A DNA stretch of 64,000 nucleotides, taken from positions 5,590,336-5,654,335 of the forward strand of contig OY811982.1 in NCBI GenBank assembly GCA_963681505.1, read 5' to 3'. The notes under the pieces are model-generated. The model was not told the origin of the DNA and did no database searches. It was given only the letters and a program-made list of their open reading frames with translations. The position numbers and the translations under genes are program-made. This DNA is from Eunapius fragilis (lineage: Eukaryota; Porifera; Demospongiae; Spongillida; Spongillidae). Positions 9,950 through 19,895 of this stretch are shown here, in pieces; the first letter of the stretch is position 1, and the number at the start of each line of letters is the position of its first letter.

Positions 9950-11472
9950 ATGCATTCAGAAGTGTTCGTTGAAACGGTTACAGCACCAGATTCAGTCACG
10001 GTAGGCTATTGCACATTCTTACATAGATAATCCAGCTCATATATATACGTCAAGACTTCGCATAGCCTTGTCAAAGATTCGGCACATTATGCGGCTCAAA
10101 AATTGGGTTATGCTTCCTTGAAGGAGCACCAAATAGAAGTTTTGTTATCTATTGCTACTGGAAGAGATGTTTTTGCTGTTTTGCCTACTGGATATGGAAA
10201 AAGTTTATGCTACGCTTGCCTACCAATCATGTTTGACGAATTGGATGGCGTGAAAAATCATTCTATTGTTGTAGTTGTTACACCTCTAACTGCAATAATC
10301 CAAGACCAGGTAACATTTTGCGGCTAAGAACATCAGTATATTTTTAAATGTCACCTTCTAAATTAGGTTTCATTGTTTGTGTCAAGAGGTTTGGCTGCTG
10401 GATTTATTACGAGCACATCAAGTCATGCAATGATCAAGGATGCCATTGCAGGAAACTTTCAACTGTTGTACTTCACCCCCGAGGCACTTCTAGAGAATAA
10501 AAGGTGGAGAAGACTTCTTCAAGATGTCACCTACGCTACAAGAATAAAGTGCTTTGTTATTGATGAAGCACATACTGTTAAGAAATGGTATGGTCTTATT
10601 GGGTGTACATGTCTATGATATACAATGTAATTGTGCATTTCTAAACTGTACTATATAGGGGTGACACGTTTAGAAAAACTTTGCACAGAATAGGGGAAAT
10701 ACGAAGCATACTTCCAAAAAATATCAACGTTCTTGCATTAACAGCAACTGCTAATGCCTCTCTCAGATGTGATGTTATGAAGATAATTGGAATGATTGAT
10801 CCTATTGTAATATTACTACCAACCTGCAAGAAGAACATGTACTACTGTGTTTCAAGGTTCACTACTCTTGTGAATACTTTCTCTCCTTTGTTGGATTCTA
10901 TGAAACAGTTAAAAACATCACACCCTCGTGTTATAATATATTGCAGACGTTTTGAGGATTGTTGCAATCTGTATGTGTACTTCAAAAACGGTCTGGGAGT
11001 TAATTTTTTAGATCCTTTCGATGCCCCAGATGTAACTACATTTAGACTTGTTGAAATGTTCACTAGTTGCACTGATGATGAAGTCAAACAACAGATTGTT
11101 CAGTCATTCAGCAAGCAATCTTCATTACGGATTGTATGTGCCACCTCTGCATTTGGAATGGGCATTCATTGTCCTGATGTGCGTCATATTATACATTTTG
11201 GTGCTCCTGATGATATAGAGTCATACATTCAGGAAACAGGGAGAGGTGGAAGAGATGGAAACTTTGCAAGTGCTACACTATACATTGTCAACCATCAGAA
11301 CAGGTACTGTGAACAAAGCATGCTGCAGTATCAACTGAACACAACCATCTGCAGAAGAGATGTATTGTTTCATGAAACTGATTATTTCGAACATGTTGAC
11401 ATAACACCTAAATGTCTTTGTTGTGACATATGTCGGGTACAGTGTGTGTGTGATAAATGCACTGTAAACTAA
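9950..11472 (+). CDS. RecQ-type DNA helicase of the transposon (446 aa, 4 exons)
   Basis: Exons by eye: 9950-10000, 10055-10309, 10367-10587, 10659-11472, all with GT-AG introns of 54-71 bases and matching phases, giving one open protein. RecQ/superfamily II motifs: LKEHQ (39-43), Walker A PTGYGKS (61-67), DEAH (168-171), ALTATA (202-207) and the motif VI arginine finger QETGRGGRDG (357-366). A RecQ-type zinc-binding segment ends it (CRRD at 397, CLCCDIC at 418-424). There is no winged-helix or HRDC domain, so it is shorter than cellular RecQ proteins. The family unwinds DNA 3' to 5' using ATP; here it probably assists transposition or repair of the element, which is inference. The start was chosen because the ATG opens a 17-codon exon matching that of the transposase. 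The intron after exon 1 is the least certain. Confidence 0.85.
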
Positions 11473-11506
11473 ACAAAACATAATGTGCATAATGCCAGCA
11501 GCAATT

Positions 11507-14394
11507 TTAAAATGTCACATGCTCTACAATCCATGTATTAATTTGTTCTTTGCTTAACCTGTGCAAAGGATCTCTGGGATGTGGGTATGTTCTATGTTTG
11601 CGGTGTTGATTTACAGGCGTAAAAATCCCTCTCAACTCATGAACAAGAACCTTCATGTCTTTCTCTGTACTTGCTTTGCTATGAAATCCAGATTGTTCTG
11701 AAACATTGCATTGTTGATCAAAGTTGTACAGGAATGGTGCTATGGTTCCAAGAGCTTTGGAGACTCTACTAATACTTCGTTCAGTTTTGTTGACACCTAA
11801 GTTGTTAATGCAACCTTTTAGAATACGATTAAGGTGCTCCAGGTGTAGGTCACATGGTATGTTGTGCCCTGGCTGACCAGATATGTTTACAAATCGACTC
11901 CATATAAGTTCTGAAGCTTGACGAGGTGACAAGAAAAAATCATGCTGCAAAAGCAAGTTCAGAGCTTCCATTGCATAATTTCTATGCTGAGAGCTAACAA
12001 ACATAGGCAACATGTACCTCCAACAACGAAGGACACGAATTCCATCCCCTTCTCTAATTGCATCAGAATACTCCAAATAGAAACAGCCCAGACTTAGTAG
12101 TTGTTCACCATAGAGCTTGACTCTGTCATCAGTTGTCTTAAGTGTCTCAGAGTTGCTAAAAACTAAATTCAATGAGTCCACTATTTTCGTCGTTATTGTT
12201 TGTAACACTCTCCTTCTTGACTCTGCTGATTCCATCCACAAGGTTTCAATATGGTTAAGATCATCAATTTCAGGAGTCTGATCCATATCAGTCATATTGA
12301 ACATATCCATTGTAAGGCTGATGATGTGACTCTCTACCACTAAAACAAAAAAGTCATCACATGCATTATAATTATTTTTTGGGTTTGACACAACATTAGT
12401 GCGATGGATTGCATTGCGTAGCTGGTATAGAGTACCATGTTCTGCAGAGGACTTTTTACTGTAATAGTATTTCCATATTAGCTATTGAAAGAGAAGAAGT
12501 GAGTGTTCACTAAACTGACAAAATTGCGTATCATACCTTGAGGAGATTTACTTTTGTGTGCCAGTCTTCAACAACAGGTACAATTCCTTCTAGTTTCTTG
12601 CATGGGGTATAGCTGTTTAGTTTCAGTCTCAATGCACTCCTGGCTCTTGCTGCAGTCAATTGGTCTCCACCCATTAGAATTGGATACAATGCGGTTTCAT
12701 CAATGACAACATCTGCACCTGTGCTGATGACTTTTTCATGATAGTGATGGATTCTTGGTATGTACAGATGAAGGTGAGTAAGAATCTCAAGCATTTCTTG
12801 TGGCTTATTCTCATTCTTGCGAAGAACTCCCAATGGAACCTATGGCAATCATTGCATTATAAATGTTCTTGTAAATGTCTATAGCTTACCACTGTAGACT
12901 TAGATGACATTTCTTCATAAAAAGGGTGCTTGATATGCCACTGTACAAGATCATCAAATGACAACTTGAAGAACTTCAAATGCTTCACCAAAATCCTTGA
13001 AACAATTATACCAATATTCTTTTTCAGTTCTTGATCATCATGCAAAGATGGTAGAATGCTTTTTGCTATGTCTTTAACAGCATCTGGCTGGAAAACAGGA
13101 CATTGATCATTCTGTTCACTGAAATTTATTCTATTTTGCACAGCAAACATGTGGAAGTAATGGAGTGAGGTATTTTGCCTTTCTAGACGCAAATATCGTG
13201 AATTAACATTTTTGTCAATGTTATCTCCACAGATCTTAAACCCTAGCTCACATTTTAATTTAGGTACTTCCACGACATCTTGATATTCTAGCAGTACTTC
13301 TGGTGGTTGAACGACTTGGATACATGCAGATGCCAGACTTTCTGTACATGGTACAGGTCTTTTAGCAAAACACACTGCAGTGCTTTGCTGCTCATTCATG
13401 CTATTAGTGTCATGTTCATCATTACTGCTACATGAGATTGTTTCTTCATCTGTATCCATATCACTATCCACATTGCCAGGATCACAACCTTCCATCTCTT
13501 CATCACATGCTTCATCTTCACTGTTTTGAGCTTCTTCACTCTCGTTTTCACTGCTTTCATCTTCACTTTCATCATCACTATCACTATCTCCTGCATCATC
13601 TAACATTTCATCTAAGATGGAAACATTCCTTTGTTCGACATGTTTACAATTCGCTTGCAGCATGTCACGCCATTTCAGAACGCTACCATCAAAATCTTTC
13701 CCAGAGGCCTCATGAAGTCCTACAACTGTACTGTGAGTCATACAGAGCCCTAGGCGTGATAGCCTTGTATACACCTGCAGCATAAAATAATACAATGTAA
13801 GTCATGCGTGCAAATATAGAAACCTTTGATATACCTTCTTTCCACAATGACCAGCATGAAGGATGACTGATATCATTTTTTGGATCAAGTTCACATGCGA
13901 GAAGTGAAACTTGAACAATATACCGGCACAGACACAAATCGTGGCTCCCCTGTTGAACTTTGTATCAGTACAGGCATGAAGTATATTGAACAAGATTGGG
14001 GTATGCATTTTCAAATCATCCAATAGTTCAATCCACTTGAAATTCTGAATTGTATTAAATGACCCAGCCCTAAACTTTGAACGTGTTTTGTGTGCACACA
14101 TTCGTTTTATCTCTTCTTTCAAAACGCTACCTATTTTTCTTAGCATACAGTCACGAATTTTCGGTTCACTGAAGCAACGATTTACGAGGCTTGAGCTGCT
14201 TTGTCTAGCAACACACTTGGCTATGTCTCTCCATCCACCGGAGTTGATGTTATACAGCTTCTTTCCTGACGGGTACCCTATCTCGATCTAAATTAGGCAT
14301 GTAACAAGAGATTGGAAAACAAACCCCCTGGCGTTTTTCCTACCGTAACTGAATCTGGTGGCGTATCCGTTTCGACAAAGGCTTCTGACTGCAT
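11507..14394 (-). CDS. DUF6589/Academ-like transposase (888 aa, 5 exons)
   Basis: Minus-strand exons by eye: 14394-14344, 14287-13835, 13774-12890, 12839-12537, 12481-11507. All introns are 50-60 bases and phase 0, and the joined frame has no stop. Landmarks: 17-residue leader; a Cys-containing N-terminal region (18-168); a strongly acidic Asp/Glu/Ser stretch (about 222-295) after a TRLSRLGLCMTHSTV segment; ADVVIDETALYP and GGDQLTAARARSA (GGD Asp about 522); and CDLHLEHLNRILKG (about 774-787) near the C-terminus. The GDQLT and HLEHLNR motifs match a family of large uncharacterised animal and fungal proteins (DUF6589), which I associate with Academ DDE transposases. The Asp and Glu named are candidate catalytic residues, not proven. 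The family would cut and join element ends in the nucleus. Confidence 0.78.
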
Positions 14395-14415
14395 TCTGAC
14401 TCCAATGGATCATCG

Positions 14416-14582
14416 TATGAAGTCACGCACGCGTAGGGTAGGTGTTGATTAAATTCAGGCTCGTGGCATGGTTTTGTGGCGTATGAATATCGTATAAACA
14501 ATAAACTAATCAGAACAACTCGGGTATGCACGTTTGGCCAGACCCAATGCACAATTATGCCATGGGTCTGGTCCCCAGACTA
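14416..14582. repeat. Right terminal inverted repeat, perfect 167 bp
   Basis: Reverse complement of 9758-9924. The transposase start codon (14394) lies just inside, mirroring the helicase at the other end. Confidence 0.92.
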
Positions 14583-15290
14583 GTAGGAAGGGTGAAGAAA
14601 CGGTAAGCGAGCAGATGGTGTGAATTAACGATCTCTTCCAGAAATGGACGAAGAGTTGCAAAAATGTGGATGAGGTCCGGAACCTAATGGTGATGGAGCA
14701 GCTGCTGGACATGCTACAATCGGCATAAAGATTCGGGTAACAGAGAGGAAGCCCAAAACAGCTACTTAGGCAGCGTAATTGGCTGATAGCTATCTCCGAA
14801 CGCGGCAGAGGCAGAACTACAGTCAGCGATTGCATGGAGGAGAGAAAAGCATGGTCGAGAGGTCCACAGGAGGGTGGAAAAAGAGCGGATGCGTCCCCAA
14901 TATAAGTGAAAGACGGAGACACTCCCCCATGATCTACCAACGGCCAACAGGAAACGACGTAGGGGATCAATTGCTACAACGATGGGAAGAGGGGTCACAT
15001 CTCCCGAAACTGACCAAGCAATGCGCTGTGTTATTTGGAGTGGGAGAACTAGGACTCAAACAAAATTGAGTCCGAGATTCGTGACAGCATATACTTAGAC
15101 ACATGATGCACTAGGACGATGGTATAAGAGCAGACCTAGTGTCTAGAACCTAGCTACTAGAGGACTGGAGTGCAGTTTTTAGTTGCACTGATGATATAGC
15201 ACTATATCCTAAGAGCTGGAGCTACGTGTAAGAGGAAAGCAGAGGAGGAAGAATAAGCTTTCTGGAGTACACCGAACTCCTACTTTTGCT
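14583..15290 (+). pseudogene. 3' part of SCAN-like gag (Gmr1-type gypsy)
   Basis: Resumes the Gag reading broken at 9757. The segment LFQKWTKSCKNVDEVRNLMV, then MEQLLDML (about 14628-14715), has the SCAN pattern of Leu-rich helices around (L/V)MEQLL. A degraded continuation resembles the TERKPKT and QLADSYLRTRQRQ tail of this Gag family, across three frames (14,735-14,830). Frameshifts and stops such as the TAA at 14603 and TAG at 14768 make it non-functional. Beyond 15,070 only scattered similarity remains. Confidence 0.62.
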
Positions 15291-15399
15291 GAACAGACAT
15301 GGGAGCTATAGGGAATGAGATGGATGATACAAATTTAAGTATTCCAGGGTGGGAAGGAAATGCCAACTCAGAAAATGACAGAACAGGCAGGAGCACAGG

Positions 15400-16085
15400 T
15401 TGAATGTGTGTCCAGACCCGCCCATAGGAGACAAATTGCGAGAGATTTCCGTTGAGGAGCTGAAGGTGCTGCAAGAGGCAGATCCTACTCTAAAGGCTAT
15501 CCGTTGGAAAGAGAATGGTGAGGAAGGAGTTATTCTTATGTGGAGGAAGGGGTTGTTGTATCGTGAAGGGAAGTGTTGTCTTCAAAGTGGTAATGGAATT
15601 GGCACATAGCACCCAATTAGCTGGGCACCTGGGAAACCATAAGACCACAGACTATATGCTGCAAAGATTTTACTGGCCAACACAGTGAAGAGACATTGCA
15701 GAATTTTATGGGTATTGTGAGCCAGAATTTGCCCCAACGTGCACAACTCATCCCTCTACCTATTGTGGACGAATCTTTCAAAAGGATTGCAATGGACATT
15801 GTGGGTCCTCTCCCCAGGAGTACCGGTATGTAGTGCATGGTAATATGCATGTGCTTATGCTAACAGGTACCCGGAGGCAGTTCTATGAGGTATATTGACT
15901 CATAGAATGTGTGCCGAATAGCTGGTAAAGCTCTTCGCAAGAGAGGGGATCTCTTCTGAAAACCTGACAGATCAAAGTCGACCTTCACATCCCAACTTCG
16001 CACTGAATTGTATCGATTGTTATGCGTTCACCCGATTTGGATGACTCCCTACCACCCGCAGACTGACAATGGTGCAAAAGTAGGA
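15400..16085 (+). pseudogene. Gypsy integrase: H2C2 zinc finger and core remnants
   Basis: EISVEELKVLQEADPTLKAI and WRKGLLYRE (15430-15570) form the pre-integrase tether. HLGNHKTTDYMLQRFYWPTQ (15627-15687) is the H2C2 region with its two His but spoiled Cys. FKRIAMDIVGPLPRST (15777-15826) begins the core with the first catalytic Asp. A later piece near 15,930-16,070 matches the fragment at 3266-3455. Multiple frameshifts. SCAN-like gag followed by integrase ahead of RT would agree with the unusual Gmr1-type domain order, but the inverted protease in between complicates this. Confidence 0.65.
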
Positions 16086-16375
16086 TGCGCATTTAAATGT
16101 AGTGTTTTAAAAGTGTGCATGCGTTGTGTCGCATTCCCACAATGACATGGCAGACAGATGGCTGCTTGCTGGAATACAATGGGACAATATGAGAATCCAT
16201 ACCAAGAATTAATGTTCTGGTGTTGAGATTTATGACACAATACTGTGCTTCCACGTAGCCTGTCCCCAATATGAACTGCTGTGGCATGTCATCTACCACA
16301 AGAACACCTTATACTTTGTCTGGTGTGGTCCAACCTGTAAGAGCACACCAGCCTCTCCTCACCTACTTTCTCTTA
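16086..16375 (-). pseudogene. Gypsy protease fragment, inverted
   Basis: The minus strand carries QFILGTGYVEAQYCVINL, the C-terminal part of the retropepsin also seen at 4549-4862, and the adjacent linker. The active-site half and zinc knuckle present in the other copy are missing here. It is flanked by plus-strand integrase and plus-strand RT, as in the other copy. Confidence 0.65.
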
Positions 16376-16850
16376 TTCCCCGTATAGATGAAACCTTAGA
16401 CACTCTTGGTGGAGCACACTGGTTTTCTACTCTGGAACTCACCAGTGCACGTGGTTACTGGCAAGTTGAGTTAGAAGCAGAGGACAGAAAGAAAACAGCA
16501 TTCAGCACACCCTTTGGATTCTATCAATTCAAGCTTATGCCATTTGGCCTGTCCATAGCACATTTCAAAGTTAATGGAATTGGAGTTGAGGGGTTTGCAC
16601 TGGTCCACATGTCTGGTGTATTTTGATGATACTATTGTATTTAGCCAAATGGTGGGGAGCACCTCCAGAGACTGGAGGAGCTAGGTACTTGCAAGATTGC
16701 AAAAGGCTGGATTTAAAATCAAGCCAAGCAAGTGCATGCCACATCCTGTGCAAAAGTGGGTAGTATTTGGGATATATTGTATCTGAGAAGGGTGCTGAGG
16801 TAGATCCCGGAAAAATTAGCTCGTTGTTTTGTTTGCAGCACTAAATTGAA
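16376..16850 (+). pseudogene. Gypsy reverse transcriptase fragment
   Basis: Plus-strand RT fingers and palm: IPRIDETLDTLGGAHWFSTL (near 16380-16440), then FSTPFGFYQFKLMPFGLS (16503-16556), and a damaged YLDD region (VYFDDTI, near 16617). It is collinear with 5290-5640 but includes the upstream fingers that the first copy lacks. Several indels. Confidence 0.8.
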
Positions 16851-17771
16851 ACCAATCGCTCATTCAACAGGGGAAATGGATCAATAGGACAGTCACAAAT
16901 GACATAGCGATCCGAGCCGTTAATTATGGCAGTCTAACTAAGCATCAGTAAAAATATTATTCTACGGCATCAGCTGCAGAGTCCAAGTTTCGAAAGTCAC
17001 TCCTACTGTCATTAGTGATTCCTGAGAGTTTCTATTCACTAAATATGAGTACAGGTCTCCAAGCTTGAAAGTGAGCCGTCTCGTTACATCATACATCGTT
17101 TCAAAGCCCTTTATAACTATACCTGATGGGTAGAGTTACGCCACTGATTTTCAGCTTTTCTGTTCAGCGTTTTCAAGCCTCCAATGGAATTGAAGAAAGA
17201 TACGCACTGATCTGCATCGCCATATGCATGTTGTAGTTCTCTGCCCTATCACCCAAGCAAATTAAAATTGGGTGTGGCATGTCACATCATACACAACCAT
17301 TAAGCCTGGTACAGAACGATTTACGTTCAGATTGTCATGACAATTTCACGTCTTGTATTGAATGACAATCTGGAACATATTGGTTCAAAGGCCATGCATC
17401 CTGGGTAGATGCCTACCCATCCAAGACAATTTAGCTTATAAACGAGTCGGGACCCTTGCAGCCAATTTGCAGCAGAAATTAATTAGTCGATTGATTTGGA
17501 TTTATTTATTCATGACTAAAACCGGACGCTCAAGCGTTTGGAGCGGTTTAAAACACCCTACAAAGCCAAAGAAAGCTTATGAAAAAAAAATACTACGTAC
17601 GTATGTATTATATTGATGTATGCTTTATATACTCTTTGTGCTGAAAAGTTCAGTTCAACACAACATTCTTTATCAGGTTGGCTGTGTGAAACGCTTCCAT
17701 CAGAGGAGTTCAAACTAAAGATTGAGATCGGCCCTCAATCCCGGACCATCTGTATAGGAGATACCTCTCTA
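16851..17771. other. No gene recognised
   Basis: No frame with clear family resemblance. A short inverted repeat around CAGATTGTCATGACAATTTC (17328-17375) is the only structure seen. Confidence 0.4.
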
Positions 17772-17776
17772 TATAG

Positions 17777-18029
17777 CAGTGGCGGACGCAGGATTTAAAG
17801 AAAGGGGGGGTTGTAGTGGAGGAAGATCACCAAAAGGGGGAGGGTGCGGGAGGGGGATGTGCCCCCTCCCGCGCGAAGCGCGGAAGCTTTTGAAAACGTT
17901 AATTCGGTGTGCTAAAATGCATGAAAAAATTACGAGTTTTTTTTACTTATGCCGCATTTTGCGTATTATGTAATAGGAGGAAAGGGGGGGTTGCAACCCC
18001 CCCAACCCCCCCCCCTCCGTCCGCCAGTG
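17777..18029. mobile_element. 253-bp MITE with TATAG target duplication
   Basis: The left end begins CAGTGGCGGACGCAGG and the right end, reverse-complemented, begins CACTGGCGGACGGAGG. TATAG flanks it at 17772-17776 and 18030-18034. The interior has G and C runs and a short palindrome GCCCCCTCCCGCGCGAAGCG. Non-coding. The flank to 18517 holds nothing recognisable. Confidence 0.75.
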
Positions 18030-18517
18030 TATAGACAATGGAACTACGCGGAGATCCATTACGCTAACGACAGGAATACCCTAGAATACACAAAATCATT
18101 ATTTGTCATTATAGGTTATTCAAATAACTTCCTGGAGTTACGCCTCCAACATATCGATTTCGCAGGTCGAAAATAATTGCGTGTGCCTGGCTCGCTGTCA
18201 CTAACAAAAAATGACAACGCCGACAGACAAGGTACGTACGTGACACAACGGTCGCAGTACTATCCGGCTTGTTAAGAAATGGTATGTGGGTGACGGTGTA
18301 TGTATGTATAGTCGGGCCACGCCCAAGTTAGGTGGTGGACCCTTTTGGTAATCGGTTCTGAATCAGTTCGCTTACTACCTGCGCGCCACTTAGGTGGGCA
18401 ATCACACTTTTAACACACTTCAGAGCTTCAACGAAGACGGTTCAGTACTTTTAAAAGCAAGTAACAAAATACCCTTTTGGGTTGCCATATTAGGAAGTAA
18501 GTATTGCTGGGTGCAAC

Positions 18518-19756
18518 TCGTCTCGTCCCCAGACCCACTTGATGTAACGATGATCACGTATCTAGAATGCGTACGTAGATTATACTAGGGTCTGGAACCA
18601 CGCGTATACCAAACTTGTTCTGATTAGTTTTTGTTCATAATGTATGTTTTCATAATTCGCAAAACCGTATTCTCACGTGAACTAATCAAAACCCACTCAC
18701 GATTTTGGCCACTGCCCAAAAGTCAGTGGGGGGCCGACAGAGGGGGGGGGGGGGGGGGGGGGGGGGAACCTAATCCTAATAAAATTCAATGTTCAACGAC
18801 ATATCTTTGGTACGACATGGTACGGAACAGCTAAATATGACTATGCTGATTATTTGGGATTATGTGGCGGCCGTAACTATAGCTAGCTACAATATTAATG
18901 AATCAACTACCACGCCATTTTAATACTATGGAAACAAGCTACTACGCATCCTCTCTTGCTATCATATAGCAATCTACCACAGTCGAGCGACTGTATGGTT
19001 TTGGCAGTGTTCAAGCGTCGAATTTTAACCATGCCGTACCGTACAGTATCATGCTGGCACAGAAAGATTGTGTCGTGTAAACGTATTGTATTTAGTGTTA
19101 AAATATAAATCCACGCTAGCGTTAATCTTGTAGCCCCTCTTGATCGGAAAATGTTCTTTCAGGACAACCTGACTTTCCCGAAGCGCATAACTTCTGTGTA
19201 ATTACCATTATATATGTACTATTTAAACAACTATGTGCGACCGTGAGGTTCCATAAGCCAACTACCAATCTACCATACTTTTTCAAAAGCCTCCGCACCC
19301 TCCCCCTTATTGACACGTCTGCAAGTCTGCATCCTTCCGCCGGCTATTTCATTGATATTTTATTATGGAGTTGGCCATAATAAAATCCAGAAAGTTATAA
19401 ACATGAGCGCTAGCATCTCTGAACCTGGGACGATCGGAGGCTGTATACTACATGTGGTGTATTGTTTCTTCAGGTTAAGTCACGGTAGGGTGCTGAAGAC
19501 ATGTCTGTTCATATAATTACATAAGCTCGATCGTCTGTAGAGCGTTGTTACAGCTTTCTTGACTTGTCTTGTAAACGATTCACTTTTGGGCAGTGGTACT
19601 GGTCCCAAAATCGTGTGATTGGGTGTTTGATTAGTTCCCGTGAGAATGTATTTTTGCGGATTATGCCGGAATATCATATAAACTTACAATACACTAGCGT
19701 CCCCAGGCTGTTTACAGCGATAATCAGTACGTCATATGGGTCTGGGGACGAGACTA
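18518..19756. mobile_element. Non-autonomous relative of the helicase transposon
   Basis: The two ends (TCGTCTCGTCCCCAGACCC and, inverted, TAGTCTCGTCCCCAGACCC) resemble the ends of the 9758-14582 element. Past the left end, GTTCTGATTAGTTTTTGTTCAT and CGCAAAACC (18617-18667) match that element's terminal repeat (TTGTTCTGATTAGTTTATTG). The left and right arms also match each other over about 200 bp, for example TTCTCACGTGAACTAATC on the left and TTCTCACGGGAACTAATC inverted on the right. No transposase or helicase sequence is inside. A 6-bp GTGCAA lies near both ends but out of register, so the target duplication is unproven. It contains a poly-G run (about 18741-18766). Confidence 0.65.
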
Positions 19757-19895
19757 CAGTGCAATTATTGTATGTCCCTTTAAATGGGACTATGCCGATC
19801 ACTATTTATGCTAATCGCAGCAATCGAACTCCGGCACTTGGCCTATGTGTCGTGAGTCGAGCTTGATCATGTATAATTTTGTTATCTGGCTACAG

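Larger units (their letters stand above)
9758..14582. mobile_element. Complete DNA transposon encoding RecQ helicase and DUF6589/Academ-like transposase
   Basis: A 4,825-bp element with ends TAGTCTGGGG...CCCCAGACTA. The outer 167 bp at each end appear identical and inverted, and weaker similarity runs a further 75 bp or so through the first exon of each gene. The 8-bp GTAGGAAG is present on both sides (9750-9757 and 14583-14590). The element splits a gypsy gag so that the gag reading resumes directly after it, which supports the boundaries independently. It carries two convergent genes, both open after splicing: a helicase (plus) and a transposase (minus), whose stops are only about 35 bp apart. 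The gene pair fits the AcademH lineage as I remember it. However, Academ elements are usually described with shorter target duplications, so the class is a hypothesis. Confidence 0.88.

Noticed and set aside
10103..11472. A cellular RecQ gene
   Set aside because: It lies inside the terminal repeats, shares its first exon with the transposase, and lacks the winged-helix domain.
9758..14582. Helitron as the source of the helicase
   Set aside because: No Rep/HUH motifs and no PIF1-type helicase; the element has terminal inverted repeats and a target duplication, which Helitrons lack.
18518..19756. A clean 8-bp target duplication for this element
   Set aside because: GTGCAA occurs near both ends but at different distances from the termini, so it cannot be called.
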